This document shows positions 20,839-33,105 of a stretch of DNA of 64,000 nt, in pieces. Origin of the DNA: Aegilops tauschii subsp. strangulata (Eukaryota > Streptophyta > Magnoliopsida > Poales > Poaceae); the NCBI RefSeq assembly GCF_002575655.3, contig NC_053040.3, forward strand, positions 357,242,267-357,306,266, read 5' to 3'. Position numbers and translations under genes: made by a program. The notes under the pieces were generated by a model. The model was not told where the DNA came from, ran no database searches, and saw only the letters and a program-made list of their open reading frames with translations. How positions within the stretch are numbered: the stretch's first letter is position 1; each line of letters opens with the position of its first letter.

Positions 20839-21645
20839 ATGGCTGGCAGCAGCTGTGAGAATCGAGTGTTCACGAACGTGCCCGAGGGGTTTGTCAAGCT
20901 ACTCGTCTCCATCACCAAGCTCGCGATCGGGCCAGCAGCTCGCCCGGAGTTCACGCTCTATCAGCACAAGCTCAGCGACGACGTGTCTATGCACCAAGCT
21001 GTGGTGCAATTCAAGGGAGGACGTTCTGCAGCTCGCCACTTCCGTTTTGTGGGAAGGGCCATGCCTACGGAGAGGCATGCCATGCAGATGGCTGCCCGTG
21101 AGGCGATAGCTCGTCTTCGGGACATCCTTCCTACGATGAAGACTCGTCACTACCGCTACCTCCCATGCCATGTGCCATAGACCAGTCACTATGCATTCGC
21201 CTGCCATCGGGGAGAGCGAGATGAAGCCATTGAGATGGTTGTGGAGTATCTCAAGGCTCTGGAGGAGTCTTTCGACAACCTCGTAGACGATCTTGTGGCT
21301 GCCCGCATGGACTTAGTCCGGGGCGGTCCTGCCAGCAGGAAGGAGCTTCTCCACACGGCACCGCCTCTGACTTTCGTCTCGTCTTCAGCCTCTTATGCAC
21401 CGGCCGTTTTGGCCAGTGCTCGCCGTCTGCCTACCACTGAGGAGTTCAACCGAGTCATCGCTCCTACTCCAGTCAGAGCTGCACCGCCTGCCGCACCCGC
21501 TCTACCACCTGTCGCTCCCGCGCCATCACCGCACCGCAGCGTTACGCGCCAGGAGCCAGCTAGAGAGGAGGTGGAGGTTGATTCTCCTGGACCACTGAGT
21601 CTTGCCATCGGCAAGGGGAAGGAAATCTTCACCATCTCCGACTGA
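20839..21645 (+). pseudogene. upstream ORF of unknown function before gag (element B)
   Basis: A frame of 268 codons starting at ATG 20839, 160 bp after the primer-binding site, and ending at TGA 21643-21645, with a single in-frame TAG at 21178-21180. Residues 5-95 look like a compact folded domain (VFTNVPEGFVKLLVSITKL, then FKGGRSAARHFRF). Residues 195-240 are rich in Pro and Ala, and the end is acidic. It is separate from gag, whose ATG is at 21970. I recognise no known retroviral domain. The TAG may be a mutation (TAC to TAG would fit) or a translational stop; the frame beyond it has remained open. Confidence 0.65.
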
Positions 21646-21969
21646 GAGCGCCGAATAGCCGCGCGTTATGTCTGCTTGTATGATGTGTTGTTTTATCTGT
21701 GCGCTAGTTTGTATTGGTGTGTTTGCTGCCTTCCGGAGGAGTACGCTAGCCTAAATAACATGTCAGGAATGTGTACGCGCATCCTGAGTGCTGTATCGTG
21801 TGTTTGCTTTTCGCGTGTAAGATATATGCTAAGCAGTTCCTCCCCGTGCAAAATCGCTTATGTTTCCTTGATAACCTTGAGGTCTTTTAAATTGTTGCCT
21901 TGCAAGTTTTTCCTTGTGCTACACAGTTTTTCTCATGGGTTTTGCAAAATAATACCCCAGACTGGAAAA

Positions 21970-23029
21970 ATGTCTCGTCCGTGGACTCGCTCCATGCCCA
22001 ATCAGCCAGAAGAGGTTTATGGGACACAGACTAGCAACAATTTCACTCAGGGTCAGTCCAGTCAACAGGACAGCGAAGCAGCCCTGTCTCAAGTCTGCCG
22101 TCTCTTCGAACAAAGCCAACAACAGCACCAAGAGATGATGAATCATGTCATCAATATGGGAAACCACCGCGAACCCCATCAACCACATTCCAAGTTATCT
22201 GAGTTACAGAAGACTCGCCCTTCAACTTTGCTCACACCGATAGGCCGCTGGAAGCCAATGATTGGCTTCGTGACATTGAAAGGAAACTGATTATTGCTCA
22301 ATGTTCAGATCATGAGAAGGTGCTTTATGCACCACACTACCTTACTGGAGCAGCTGCAGCATGGTGGGAAAACTTCCTACACATGCATCCCAGTGAACAC
22401 AACATCACCTGGGAAGAGTTCAAGGAAGGCTTCCGTGGGGCACACATCCCCAGGAGCATCATAAAAATCAAGAAGAGAGAGTTTGATGACCTGAAGCAGA
22501 GAGGCATGTCAGTGACAGAATACAATGGTCAGTTTACCCAGCTATCCCGTTATGCCTACGACGAGCATATGACAGAAAACAAGAAGATGGAAAAATTCCT
22601 GGACGGCCTGGCACCAGCACTAAAATGCCAACTGGTTGTACACACTTTCCCGGATTTTAAAACTCTGGTTGACAAGGCCATTACCTTGGAGAATGAGCGC
22701 CGTAGTCTGGAAGATCTCCGTAAGCGAAAGAGGGACAAGACGACTCTTGCTCGCAACAACCGAAGCAAGACTGGGGTTCCAAGGACAAAGCAAGGAGATC
22801 CACGACTGCTGATCCAAGGCCCATCAGACAATTTCATGCCAGAGACAAGGAGTACACATACCATCCAGGGGTCACCTGCTATGCTTGTGGTGAAGAAGGG
22901 CACTATGCTAAACAGTGCCCAAAACCAAGGAACTCGGCCCCCAAGCCAAACAATGGTGGAAACAATCCAGCCCCCAAGCGCAACAATTTCAATCCCAACA
23001 ACAACCACAAGAAGGGTCACCTGAACCAT
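21970..23029 (+). pseudogene. gag with zinc knuckle (element B)
   Basis: Starts at ATG 21970 (MSRPWTRS). A Gln-rich N-terminus is followed by the capsid domain (WENFLHMHPSEHNITWEEFK, then FDDLKQRGMSVTEY, then FLDGLAPALK). Frameshifts lie near 22217 and 22740. The zinc knuckle, [14 protein letters not shown] (CCHC), is at 22877-22918 in the same frame as pol. It binds genomic RNA in intact elements. Confidence 0.9.
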
Positions 23030-26000
23030 GTGACCAGGGAAGAGGCGCAGAATGCCCCAGACATCGTGCTCGGTACGTTCCCTGTCAACACAGTACCTGC
23101 CACGGTTTTGTTTGATTCTGGAGCTTCCCATTCATTCGTTTCAAAGAGTTTTGTTTTACAACATGATTTTCCGATACTTCCCTTGGAAAAATCTATGATC
23201 ATCAAGTCCCCCGGAAATAAGCAAATCGCTCAGGGTTACTGCCAAGGAGTGGTCATTGAGTTCGAAGGACTACAATTCCAAGCAAATCTCATCGTGTTGG
23301 AGAGTAAAGGACTGGATGTCATTTTAGGAATGGACTGGTTGACCACCAACAAAGGATTCATTGACTGTTTCAATCGGGCCGTGATTCTCACCCACCATCA
23401 TGGCAAGACAATAAAGGTTACAGCTCAAGAAAGACCACGGTCACGGCAGCCAAAACTGAACAAAGTGGACATTTCTGAACTGAGAAAAGTTCCAGTGGTA
23501 TGCGAGTTTCCTGATGTGTTCCCTGAAGAACTGCCAGGCATGCCACCAGACCGAGAGATAGAATTCAGCATCGAACTAGCACCTGGCACCGCTCCCATCT
23601 ATAAGAAGCCTTATAGAATGGCACCCTCAGAATTGGTGGAGTTGAAGAAGCAGATAAAGGAATTATTGGACAAAGGATTTATTCGAGCCAGCTCCTCACC
23701 TTGGGGTTCGCCAGTGTTGTTCGCCAAGAAAAAGGATGGGACACTGAGACTGTGTATAGACTATCGAGCCCTCAATATGGTCACCATCAAAAACAAATAT
23801 CCGATGCCATGGATAAATGATTTGTTTGACCAGCTCGCACAAGCCAAGGTATTCTCAAAAATTGATTTGAGATCGGGATATCATCAACTGAAAGTACGGA
23901 CAGAAGATATCCCCAAGACAGCATTCACTTCCAGATACGGATTATATGAGTTCACAGTGATGCCTTTTGGTCTAACAAACGCCCCCTCATATTTCGTCCA
24001 CTCATGAACAAGGTGTTCATGAAATTCATGGACAAATTTGTTGTGGTGTTCATCGACGATATTCTGGTATACTCAAGGACACCAGAAGAGCATGCTGAGC
24101 ATCTCCGAATTGTTTTGGGAGAATTGAGGAAACATCAGTTGTACGCCAAATTTAGCAAGTGCGAATTTTGGCTAAGACAAGTTGGTTTCTTAGGCCATAT
24201 ATTGAACCAAGAAGGCGTGGCCGTAGACCCAGAAAAAGTCAAAGCCATACTTGACTGGAAGCCACCCGCCAACGTTACAGATGTGCGGAGTTTCCTAGGA
24301 ATGGCCGGATATTACAGAAGATTTATTGAAGGATTCTCCACTGTGGCAAAACCTATAACACAGTTGCTCAAGAAAGACAAGAAATTTGTATGGACGGAAG
24401 CATGCGAGAAAATCTTCCAAGAACTCAAGAAGAAACTGACAACCGCACCGGTCTTAACTGTGCCAGACATACACAAGAGTTTTGAAGTATATTGTGACGC
24501 GTCCCGAAAAGGTCTCGGATGTGTACTAATGCAGGATGGCAAAGTTGTCGCATATGCCTCCAGGCAGCTGCGAAAACATGAGGAAAATTACCCAACACAT
24601 GACTTGGAGCTAGCAGCAGTTATACATGCACTCAAGGAGTGGAGGCACTTTTTGATGGGAAATCGCTGTGAAATATATATGGACCATAAGAGCCTCAAAT
24701 ATATTTTCACACAGCCAGAGCTAAATTTACGCCAATGACGCTGGTTGGAACTGGTCAAGGACTATGATGTCGGTATTCACTACCATCCAGGGAAAGCAAA
24801 TGTAGTGGCCGATGCCCTTAGTCGAAACCCCAGCCCGGACAATGACGGTCCGCAAAACTTGAGGCCTGAGTTTCAGCAAGAGTTCGCTAGGCTCAACATG
24901 ATGTTAGTCTCTGAGGGCACCGTATCAAAACTGGAGATACAACCCACCCTGGTGGAACAAATTAAGAAGGCTCAACAGGGACATCCCAGCATCGAAGGTA
25001 TAAAGAAGAAAATGAACCTTGGAAAGACTTCAGAGTTCGTCACAGACAGCGAAGGAACATTATGGTACGGAGACAGACTTTGCGTACCTAACATTGAGGA
25101 ACTCAAGCAACAAATCTTAACCGAAAGCCACACCGCTCCATACTCGATCCACCCTAGAGGAACCAAAATGTACAAGGACATTCAGGAAAGATTTTGGTGG
25201 CACGGTATGAAAAGAGATATAGCCACATTCATTGCTTGTTGCGATTCATGTCAGTGCATCAAGGCCGAGCATCAAAAGCCAGCAGGGCTACTCCAGCCAA
25301 ACAGGATACCGGAGTGGAAATGGGATGAAATAGGAATGGACTTCATTGTCGGATTACCCCGATCTCAACGCGGAAGTGACGCCATATGGGTCATCACAGA
25401 CCGACTAACCAAGGTTGCTCATTTCATTCCCGTGAAGACTACCTACTCCACACAAAGACTGGCCAAACTTTATCTCTCCCGTATAGTTTGTTTGCATGGA
25501 GTCCCAAAGACTATAATATCCGACCGAGGCACACAATTCGTCTCCAAATTTTGGGATCACCTACAACAAGCTCTGGGCACGTGACTAGCTTTCAGCACAG
25601 CATACCACCCTCAGACTGATGGACAAACGGAACGTGTAAACCAAATCCTAGAGGATATGCTGAGAGCATGTGTGCTCACCTATGGATCCAGTTGGGAAGA
25701 GAGTTTGTCGTATGCCGAATTTGCTTACAACAACAGTTACCAAGCCAGCTTGCAAATGGCACCCTTTGAAGCATTGTACGGACGGAGGTGTCGTACTCCA
25801 CTGAATTGGTCAGAAACAGGTGACAGTCGTATCTTCGGCCCAGACATGCTTAAAGAGGCCGAGGAGAAAGTTAAGCAGACCAGGGACAGACTCAAGACCG
25901 CGCAGAGCCGACAAAAGAGCTACTACGATCAAAAACATCGTGAGGTCAGCTTTGAACCCGGTGATTCCGTATACCTCCGAGTATCTCCTATGAGGGGTCT

Positions 26001-26409
26001 GCAATGGTTCAAAATTAAAGGGAAGCTAACCCCGAGATTTATTGGACCATTTTGTATAAAGGCACGAAGAGGCACGGTAGCCTACCAACTAGACTTACCC
26101 AAGGAGCTGTCAGACGTCCATGACGTGTTCCACGTCTCTCAACTGAGAAAATGTGTAAGTAACCCAGAGAAGCAGGTACCCCATGAAAACATTGATGTGC
26201 AACCAGACCTCACCTACAGAGAGAGGCCAGTAAAGATTTTGGAAGAATCTGAACGGAGGACCCGTCAGAAAACGACAAAAAATTTCAGGGTTCAGTGGAG
26301 CAACCACACCGAGGATGAAGCTACATGGGAAAGGGAAGATTTCCTCCAGGCAGAGTATCCATATCTATTTGAGGATCAGCAGAAATCTCAAGGACGAGAT
26401 TTTTCCTAA
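23030..26409 (+). pseudogene. pol: protease, RT, RNase H, integrase, chromodomain (element B)
   Basis: Protease: [12 protein letters not shown] active site near 23108 and VILGMDWL at 23317-23340. [35 protein letters not shown], then FIDDILVYS at about 24052-24078. RNase [13 protein letters not shown] and [11 protein letters not shown]. Integrase: HHCC finger (about 25128-25260), then Asp in MDFIVGLP, Asp in ISDRGTQF and Glu in QTERVNQ. Chromodomain: VKILEESERRTRQ to EREDFLQAEYPYLF at about 26231-26370. Breaks: a one-base frameshift at about 23990-24004, TGA at 24736-24738 and TGA at 25582-25584. Both stops fit CGA to TGA changes. Otherwise the order and length are those of an intact chromovirus. 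Confidence 0.93.
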
Positions 26410-26421
26410 GGGGGTAGGTGT
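26407..26421 (+). other. polypurine tract of chromovirus B
   Basis: CTAAGGGGGTAGGTG directly before the 3' LTR start TGTGACACCC at 26422, immediately after the pol stop codon. Confidence 0.85.
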
Positions 26422-29400
26422 TGTGACACCCAAAATTTTATTTGGATTTTCAAAAGATTTTATTTGACTTGAGGGAGGTGATTTAAATTTTTCTTCCAAA
26501 GAAACCTCCCTTTCAATATATTTTTTTTATGGCAAGAGTTTTTTTTATTTTGGATTCACCCAAGACTTGCTTATGGTCTTGGAGGTCCTTGCCTTTTTAT
26601 TTTGACTCAAGACAAAATACTTTTCACTTGAGAAAAATGCCTTTTGAAAATCTCTTTGAAATTTGCACTATGGCTTTTGGAATGATCCTTTACCACTTTC
26701 AACAATTCCCTCTTGCCATGGCCTTAGTGCAAATCCACTCTCCTAAACCTTCCCTCAGCTTTGGATCATGTTTTGCATCAAATCCAGCAAGTTGTACCTC
26801 TCCATATAATTATTTTCCATTTAAATCTTATCAAATAAATTTCTGTCTTCTATTCTAGCCCTTGGAGATTTACAAAGGAGCTACCATCTCTGCTTTGATT
26901 TTTGCCCCCAAACCGACTCCCCTTCCTAGTCCTTTGAACCCTCAACCAAGATCCATGAAGATCCACTGGTCTTCAGTTCAAATTTTTCAAACTACACTTG
27001 CTGCAAGTTTGGACCAGATTTGTCAAATTTGGTGAAATTCATTCAAATCCTTCTCCAAATATTCCAAGTAAAAATCAGGCAGCCTCTGGGTACATTGAGT
27101 GGTCACCTCACCAAGTCCCAGCCCCAGGAAATTTTTTCTCATTGCCAAATCATTCTGTCGAACACCTGCAGTGCATTGTCAATGTCAAGTTCAGTAAAGT
27201 TCAGAAACAGTTTCAGTACACTGTTGTTTTCTTCAGAACTTGTTGTCGATCTCGACAGTGCCTCGATGTCGCCTTGCTCCCCATCCCCTCCCCCTTGTTC
27301 CTGCACCGCACGAGCGCCTGGACGCTTGCGGACGTCGGCGACGAGCAGGAGGAGGTGCGCCGCCCCGTGACCGACGCCAGCGGCGGCTTTGCGGCCGCCA
27401 GAGAGAGGCGCGGCGCCGACGGCGCCACCCAGCGCCGCCCAAGCCACCGGAGCTCGCCGCGTGGCCTTCCACTCCCCAGAACGCGCTGCCACCCTCGTCG
27501 TGAACCGCTGGGCGCGGAGCGCGCTCTCTGCCGCCGACGTGCCCGTGCGGCCACCCCACCGTGGACCGATGCCATTACGCCAAGACCAACTCAGTTTAGC
27601 AGTGGAACGGCACCAGTAAACCTCACTGATGCTGCCTGGCCACTCAAACCACCTGCTCAACCACTACCTCGCCGTAATCGCTCGCCGGAGATTCTCCGTT
27701 CACGGCCACCCCCTCGATCCGCCTATAAATAGAGGCCCCGAGCTTCAACTCGAACCCACACCACCTCTGCACTCCACCTAGAGCACGCCTAGCCACTGGA
27801 AGAGCCCCGAGGAGGTCTCCTTCCTCGACTCCGGCCGCCGCAACCCGCCACGGGATCCAGCTCGATTCACCCCCGTGCGTGCACCTCCGCCTCCCATCTC
27901 TTGCCAGTAGCTTCCCTATGCATCCACTCTTCTGACCCGCGCTTCAATTCGAGGTTTGCAGCTCACCACCGGAGTTCCCCACCATCACCCGAACCGCCGT
28001 CCGCCGGAGAAAGTGTCGCCGTCAAAGTGGTGCTCTCCGTCGGTCGAGTCCACCACCCACCGACGCGGAAGGACACACTGAAGCTCTTGGTACCCCCCCC
28101 CCCCCCCCGATCTTCCTGACTCGCCGTGGTTCGACGCCGGCGTCCACCGCAATCTTCGGGCGCCGGCGAGCTTTTTGAACCTGACATGTGGACCCCCATG
28201 TCAGCCTCTGTTCTATTCTCCCTCGAACCGTTTTCTGTTGGCGCCTTTGGGCAAAATACGTTTTCCCTTTTTAGCTGGCGCATTTCTTTCCGAAGCGTTT
28301 TCTGTTTTCTCAGTTTAACCCCTGGAACTTTTCTGTTTCATTACAGATGAGTCCCTGGACAAAAACCTTTATAACTTTTTAATAAAAAGGGATTTTAGAG
28401 TGATTCTTTTTCTGACAGTCTTAAAATTTTGTCTAGTTTTTTATGGGATTCACTTGGAAAAAATTTGGAGAAATTTTTATGCACGCGTTGGTTTTCACGT
28501 TAGTGCCCGTTTTCGTTATGCCGTAGGTTCCGGAAGAGGTGACGGAGCCGCGAACTTCGCCGAGCTAGACTCCGACTTCTCCGAACCAGGCAAGCATGTT
28601 TGAACCTTGTATATGATAGGTGGTTTGCATGTTTGCGTGACAGTTTGTGCGTGGCATATGAGTGTCAGTGAGTACCTCGTTGCTTGTGAGGCAACTACCC
28701 GCTTTTTCCAAAGTCGCGATGATCTGTGGTGAGAGATGGCCTAATCATGTGGTGACATGAAGGGCAGCAAGGTGGTACTGTTGTAGCATACCAGCCTTGC
28801 GTCATCCGACGTTAACGTGGACGGAGTCACGTTATCGTTCTTTTCCCCTCCGTGCTGCCACATGTTTCATTTGCCAGGGTGCGGTTTAGTAAGTTGGTAA
28901 CCTCTTTCCATGTACACACCAAACAGAGGGGCCGGGATGATGGTTCCTTGGCCCAGGATTAAAGCCAGTCATCCGGTCAGGGGGCATGGGTGTTTCCGGT
29001 TGGGACCGAGAGGGGGGGCACCCCCTTAGAGCGCGCGTATAGAAATTTGATCCCATGCTACGCGAGGTTGTAGCCTCCCCGTCTCAAGGATTTTCTTGAA
29101 CGTTGCCAAGGGTGATCCCTGGTTTCGGAATGTTGAATGGGTGTGTACTGGTTAGACGTGTTTCTTCCAAAACACCGTAAACGGAACTAGTCCCCGTGAT
29201 TACTGAAATCCGTTGGCTGTGGTTAAGTACAGACTCTGCAGAGTCAAATTCTTCCAAGTCATCGTATCCATGATCAAGTAGTGTAATCAGTATATCCATA
29301 TCTATCCGCGTGGAAAACTTGTCCCCGGTGAACAAGCTCAAGTGGTAAACCCAGTTTAATTATTATTACTGTGGATGGACTAACCTTATATTTGTCTCGT

Positions 29401-30435
29401 ACTTGTAATAATTTATAATCTCGAGCTACTGAATTATTGAGCTACAATATAAGCCCTTTATGTGACGTCGCGCAGACGTCCGACTGTGGCGTGTTTTTGT
29501 TTCTTGCTTTAAATATAAGCCCTTTATGTGACGTCGCTCAGACGTCCGACTGTGGCACGCACTGCCTTTATTTTCTGTTATAAGCCCTTTATGTGGTGTC
29601 GCCCCGACGCCCGACTGTGGCATTATTATTCTTGCAGTTTCCTCTCGAGGAGTCATTCAGACACTCCTTTGGCGCCAGTATTATTATTTTTGCAGTTTCC
29701 TCTCGAGGAGTCATTCAGACACTCGTTTGGCACCAGTATTACTATTCTTGCAGTTTCCTCTCGAGGAGTCATTCAGACCCTCGTTTGGCACCAGTATTAC
29801 TATTCTTGCAGTTTCCTCTCGAGGAGTCATTCAGACCCTCATTTGGCACCCAGTATGTACTATCTCTATGTCTGAACGCACTGGTTAATCTGTTCATACG
29901 CTTCATGTTTACATTTGTTATATCTTATGTCCGAACTGTCTTGCGAGTACTTTCATAGTACTCACTTGGCTTGTTGATTTGGCCAGATGTTGACGAAGGC
30001 GATCTCTTGGATGAAGTGTTTGATAGCGCGTCCGACGCCTAGAGGAGTCCCAGTCAGTCCTGCGCGATCCCGGAAATTGGTCACTTGTATTATATACGCT
30101 TCCGCCACCCGCAATAAGTCTCCTCGAGCCTCACTCCGACGCTCGAAGAGCTGTAGTCTTCAGGAGTCATATCACTCGCTTCGCGGTGATATTTCCACCA
30201 CCGTTATTATCGTGAGTTAGTAGTTATGCCACCCTATCCGCCGTCTTGTTTTATCGGCGTGCATGTAATAAATTGTTGGGCAGTCTCCGCTCAACCTTGT
30301 ATTTTATTCAGTACTCCTGCTATTTTTCTTCTATGACCAAGATATTGTTTACCAGTGAGAAGGAATTCTTCCTTACTGGTCCGTAAAAGGGATTGGTCTC
30401 TCAATAACTATTTTATTGAAAGACCGGTCGTGACA
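26422..30435 (+). repeat. 3' LTR of chromovirus B
   Basis: 4,014 bp, co-linear with 16664-20672. Differences include a longer C-run at about 28090-28107 and a 10-bp gap near 28808. TATA box, minisatellites and the acidic split frame (exons 28527-28589 and 29987-30042) are all conserved. Confidence 0.95.
28527..30042 (+). other. putative two-exon acidic reading frame in B 3' LTR
   Basis: Copy of the unit at 18755-20280 with the same exon lengths (63 and 56 bp), the CCAG/GCAAGC donor and the GGCCAG acceptor. Exon 2 has one Glu to Val change. Confidence 0.45.
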
Positions 30436-30860
30436 CTGGTCCTGGTTCCACTCGACATGGTCCATCCAGACCAAGTGGAAGAATGAAAAAAAATATTACT
30501 TGTTCTCAGACCATAACCGACTGCTCACAGTCGACTATGGTCTCGGGGACTACACCCAGTGGGTGCACTCAGCGTGCCCCCACTGGTTCAAGTTCCACTC
30601 GACGTGATCTGCTCAGACCTAGTGGAAAAGTTCTGTTCAAAGACCCCCGCCGAATCAAACATTCGACGGCGATCTCGGGGACTACGCCCAGTGGGTGCAC
30701 TCAGCGTGCCCCCACTGGTTCAAGTTCCACTCAACGTGATCTGCTCAGACCGAGTGGAAAAGTTCTTTTCAAAGACCCCCGCTGAATCATTCGACGATGA
30801 TCTCGGGGACTACACCCACTAGGTGCACTCAGCGTGCCCCCACTGGTTCAAAGATTCAAT
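30436..30860. repeat. 131-bp tandem array, right part (element A)
   Basis: About three and a half units of 127-131 bp, with TCTCGGGGACTAC at 30541, 30672 and 30799 and CAGCGTGCCCCCACTGGTTC in each. It continues the array at 16590-16663 that element B split. No coding signal. Confidence 0.85.
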
Positions 30861-31099
30861 CGACACAACCTAGTCGACTCAAAAAAAACTATTCAGCAGA
30901 AATTGAAACACCCAGTGGGTGTATAGATGCAAAGTGTAGACTAACAAATAGATGCACATTAAAGGTTTTCAGGTCTCATATCCTAACAGAACAAGCGTCA
31001 AGTTAGAAGATCAGTCGGAAATAAGCTAACCTGGATGTTGGCCTGGAGTGCTGAGCTGGCGTCATAAGCAGCTTGACTGGCCTCGCGAACCACTTGCAT

Positions 31100-32045
31100 C
31101 TACTCCATCATGATGCCTGCCTGGCGTATAGCTTCCTTGAAGCACTCACTTGGTCCTCTGGGACGTGATGGGCAGTGAAAAGTGAAGACGGTGGATTAGT
31201 TGGAGCCTGTGTAGTCGATCCTGAAGGTTGTGCACTTGACAATGGAACGGCAAAAGTAACAGAAGCCCGGTTGAGGTCTCCGGACTGCTGAACCACTGGT
31301 TCCGCCACCGGCGTCGACTGGGGCGTCTTGTTAGTTGATTCTTTCTTGCTCGAAGTCCTGCTCCTCCTTCCCGTGGGCCTCAGTGGCACATCTTCATCGT
31401 CATCTGGAAGTTCAATAACATTGGGTGGAGCTGCAAAGGAATCAATCGCAAGAGTTCAGTTGACCGTCAAAATGGCTGATAAAGTAAAGACAAAATGACA
31501 AGAGTTATACCCGCGTTGGAGGTGACTGCATCTTCCATCTCCTCATCATCATCATCTTTATAAATAGAAGTCCCGGAGGTAGCAGCACTGCAAATTTCAA
31601 AATTCACTCGGTCAGAACAAGAAAGTGAGTCAACCAAAGATCAAGTCATGCAAAACTAAGAAGTCAAACTCAAGGATTACCCGGAAGCGATGGGGATGGC
31701 CACTTTGATCTTGGGTAAGGCCTTCCGGGGATTTGACGGTGCGACTTTGGGCTGCTTCGGAGCTTTCTCAGTCGGCACAGGAGAAGATGTTCGAGTGCGC
31801 TTTGAGGTCTAACCAGTCGGAGCGGTCGCCTTGCCGCGAACACTCGCTGGGTCTTGCCTCTGCTTCGAGCGTCTTTCTGAGCGAGGTGGAGACTCAACTT
31901 CCTCGCCATCACTTGAGTCTTCGCTCTCCTCGTCGTCTCCCCCATCAGATTGTCAGTCGCCGCTCTCGCCTCCGCTCACCTCTCCCTCCTGCTCCTGCTC
32001 CTACACCTGCTCTCCGTTGGGCATCGAATACATCTCGGTATAAAT
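31100..32045 (-). pseudogene. antisense gene of element A, middle exons
   Basis: An exon begins at 32045 after a CTTGCAG acceptor and reads an acidic, then Ser/Pro/Arg/Lys-rich region (DEESEDSSDGEEVESP, then TSKRTRTSSPVP) down to about 31680, with three nonsense codons. Another open block at 31108-31389 is rich in Pro, Ser and Thr. Such low-complexity linkers fit a protein with a folded N-terminus and a C-terminal coiled coil. The exact exon ends below 31680 are uncertain. Confidence 0.5.
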
Positions 32046-32135
32046 CTGCAAGACACAGAGTCGACCGGGTATCAGTCGGTTTCAAATGTAATTACATGTC
32101 AGAACAAAAAGACACTAGGAAGGAAACAGTCGGAC

Positions 32136-33100
32136 CTTGTCTGGTTCGTTGATGTGGTCGAATGGAGGGACCCTCCTAGACCCCCTGGGGTTGTCCTTGT
32201 TGCCAGTGATACCCTGCAACCACTGCGCCACCGTCTCCTCATCAACTTCTTCCGGGTGGATCCGGGTGTTGTCTTCAATTCCCGAGTACATCCACATTGG
32301 ATGATCGCGGGCTTGGAGTGGCTGGATATGTCAACCGAGGAATACTTCTAGCAAGTCCATGCCAGTCACACCATCGCGGACAAGTTGGACTACTCGATCA
32401 ACCAGCATATTCACCTCCACTTTCTCAGCTGGAGTCACTTTCAAGGGGGAGGGTTTCTCGACTCGATCCATGGAAAATGGGGGAAGGCCAGTCGACTGTC
32501 CAGGAGTCAGCTGGTCCTTGCAGTAGAACCAGGTCGACTGCCAACCCCTGACTGACTCGAGAAGAATCATAGCCGGGAAAGTGCTTTTACCCCTCATCTG
32601 GATTCCTAAACCTCCGCACATCTGGATCTCGTGTGTCCTCTCATCACTCGGATTAGCCTTTTTTACATACTGACAACGACAAGTGAAAATGTGCTTGAAG
32701 AGACCCCAGTGCGGTCGACACCCCAGAAAGTTCTCGCACATGCACACGAATGTAGCAAGGTACGTGATGGTGTTGGGAGAAAAGTGATGAAGTTGGGCTC
32801 CGAAGAAATTCAGAAAACCCCGGAAAAAAGGATGTGGGGGAAAAGAGAAACCACTGTCGACGTGAGTGGCGAGAAGGACACACTCACCCTCTTGCGGCTG
32901 CGGCTCGATCTCGTCCTTCAGAAGCCGCCAGGAACCATGGGGAATCAATCCCCCCTCTTCCAGATCCTCGTGCTGGATCATGGAGCGAATCCGGTCGCCC
33001 TGAATGCAGCCGGGCAGCAGGCCGGATCTCGACGACGTTCCTCCCCGGCTCGTCTTCTTGCCCTTCGCCTTCGCCGTCGCCTTATTCGCACGCTCTAGAG
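32136..33100 (-). pseudogene. antisense gene of element A, main exon (putative gypsy-type transposon domain)
   Basis: Reads leftward from the C insertion site. A basic N-terminus (KATAKAKGKK) leads into a domain with FSFPPHPFFRGFLNFFGAQL, then NTITYLATFVCMCENFLG, then a TCRC segment. From memory this resembles the Pfam family described as putative gypsy type transposon (Transposase_28). A TGA at 32331-32333 interrupts the frame, after which it stays open (RIHPEEVDEETVAQWLQGI) to a GTCCG donor at 32131-32135. The real start is at 41391, on the other side of element C. Role unknown; antisense ORFs of this kind are typical of Tat-lineage elements. Confidence 0.65.
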
Positions 33101-33105
33101 CCGCC
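33101..33105. repeat. target-site duplication of element C (left copy)
   Basis: CCGCC before the element and CCGCC at 41370-41374 after it, placing the insertion in the first exon of A's antisense gene. Confidence 0.88.

Larger units (their letters stand above)
16664..30435 (+). mobile_element. Ty3/Gypsy chromovirus B (Tekay/Del type), full length
   Basis: A 13,772-bp element with CTGGT on both sides (16659-16663 and 30436-30440), LTRs of 4,009 and 4,014 bp, a tRNA-Met primer site, gag with zinc knuckle, protease, RT, RNase H, integrase with C-terminal chromodomain, and a polypurine tract. The chromodomain and very long LTRs fit the Tekay/Del branch of chromoviruses. Extra to that plan is a separate upstream ORF at 20839-21645. 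LTRs look about 98 percent alike by eye, so the insertion is fairly young. Frameshifts and two nonsense codons make it non-functional. Confidence 0.93.

Noticed and set aside
32331..32981. Host gene with Phe/Pro-rich domain on the minus strand
   Set aside because: The start codon, the exon chain and the position in the Tat-type element show it is the retroelement's own antisense gene.
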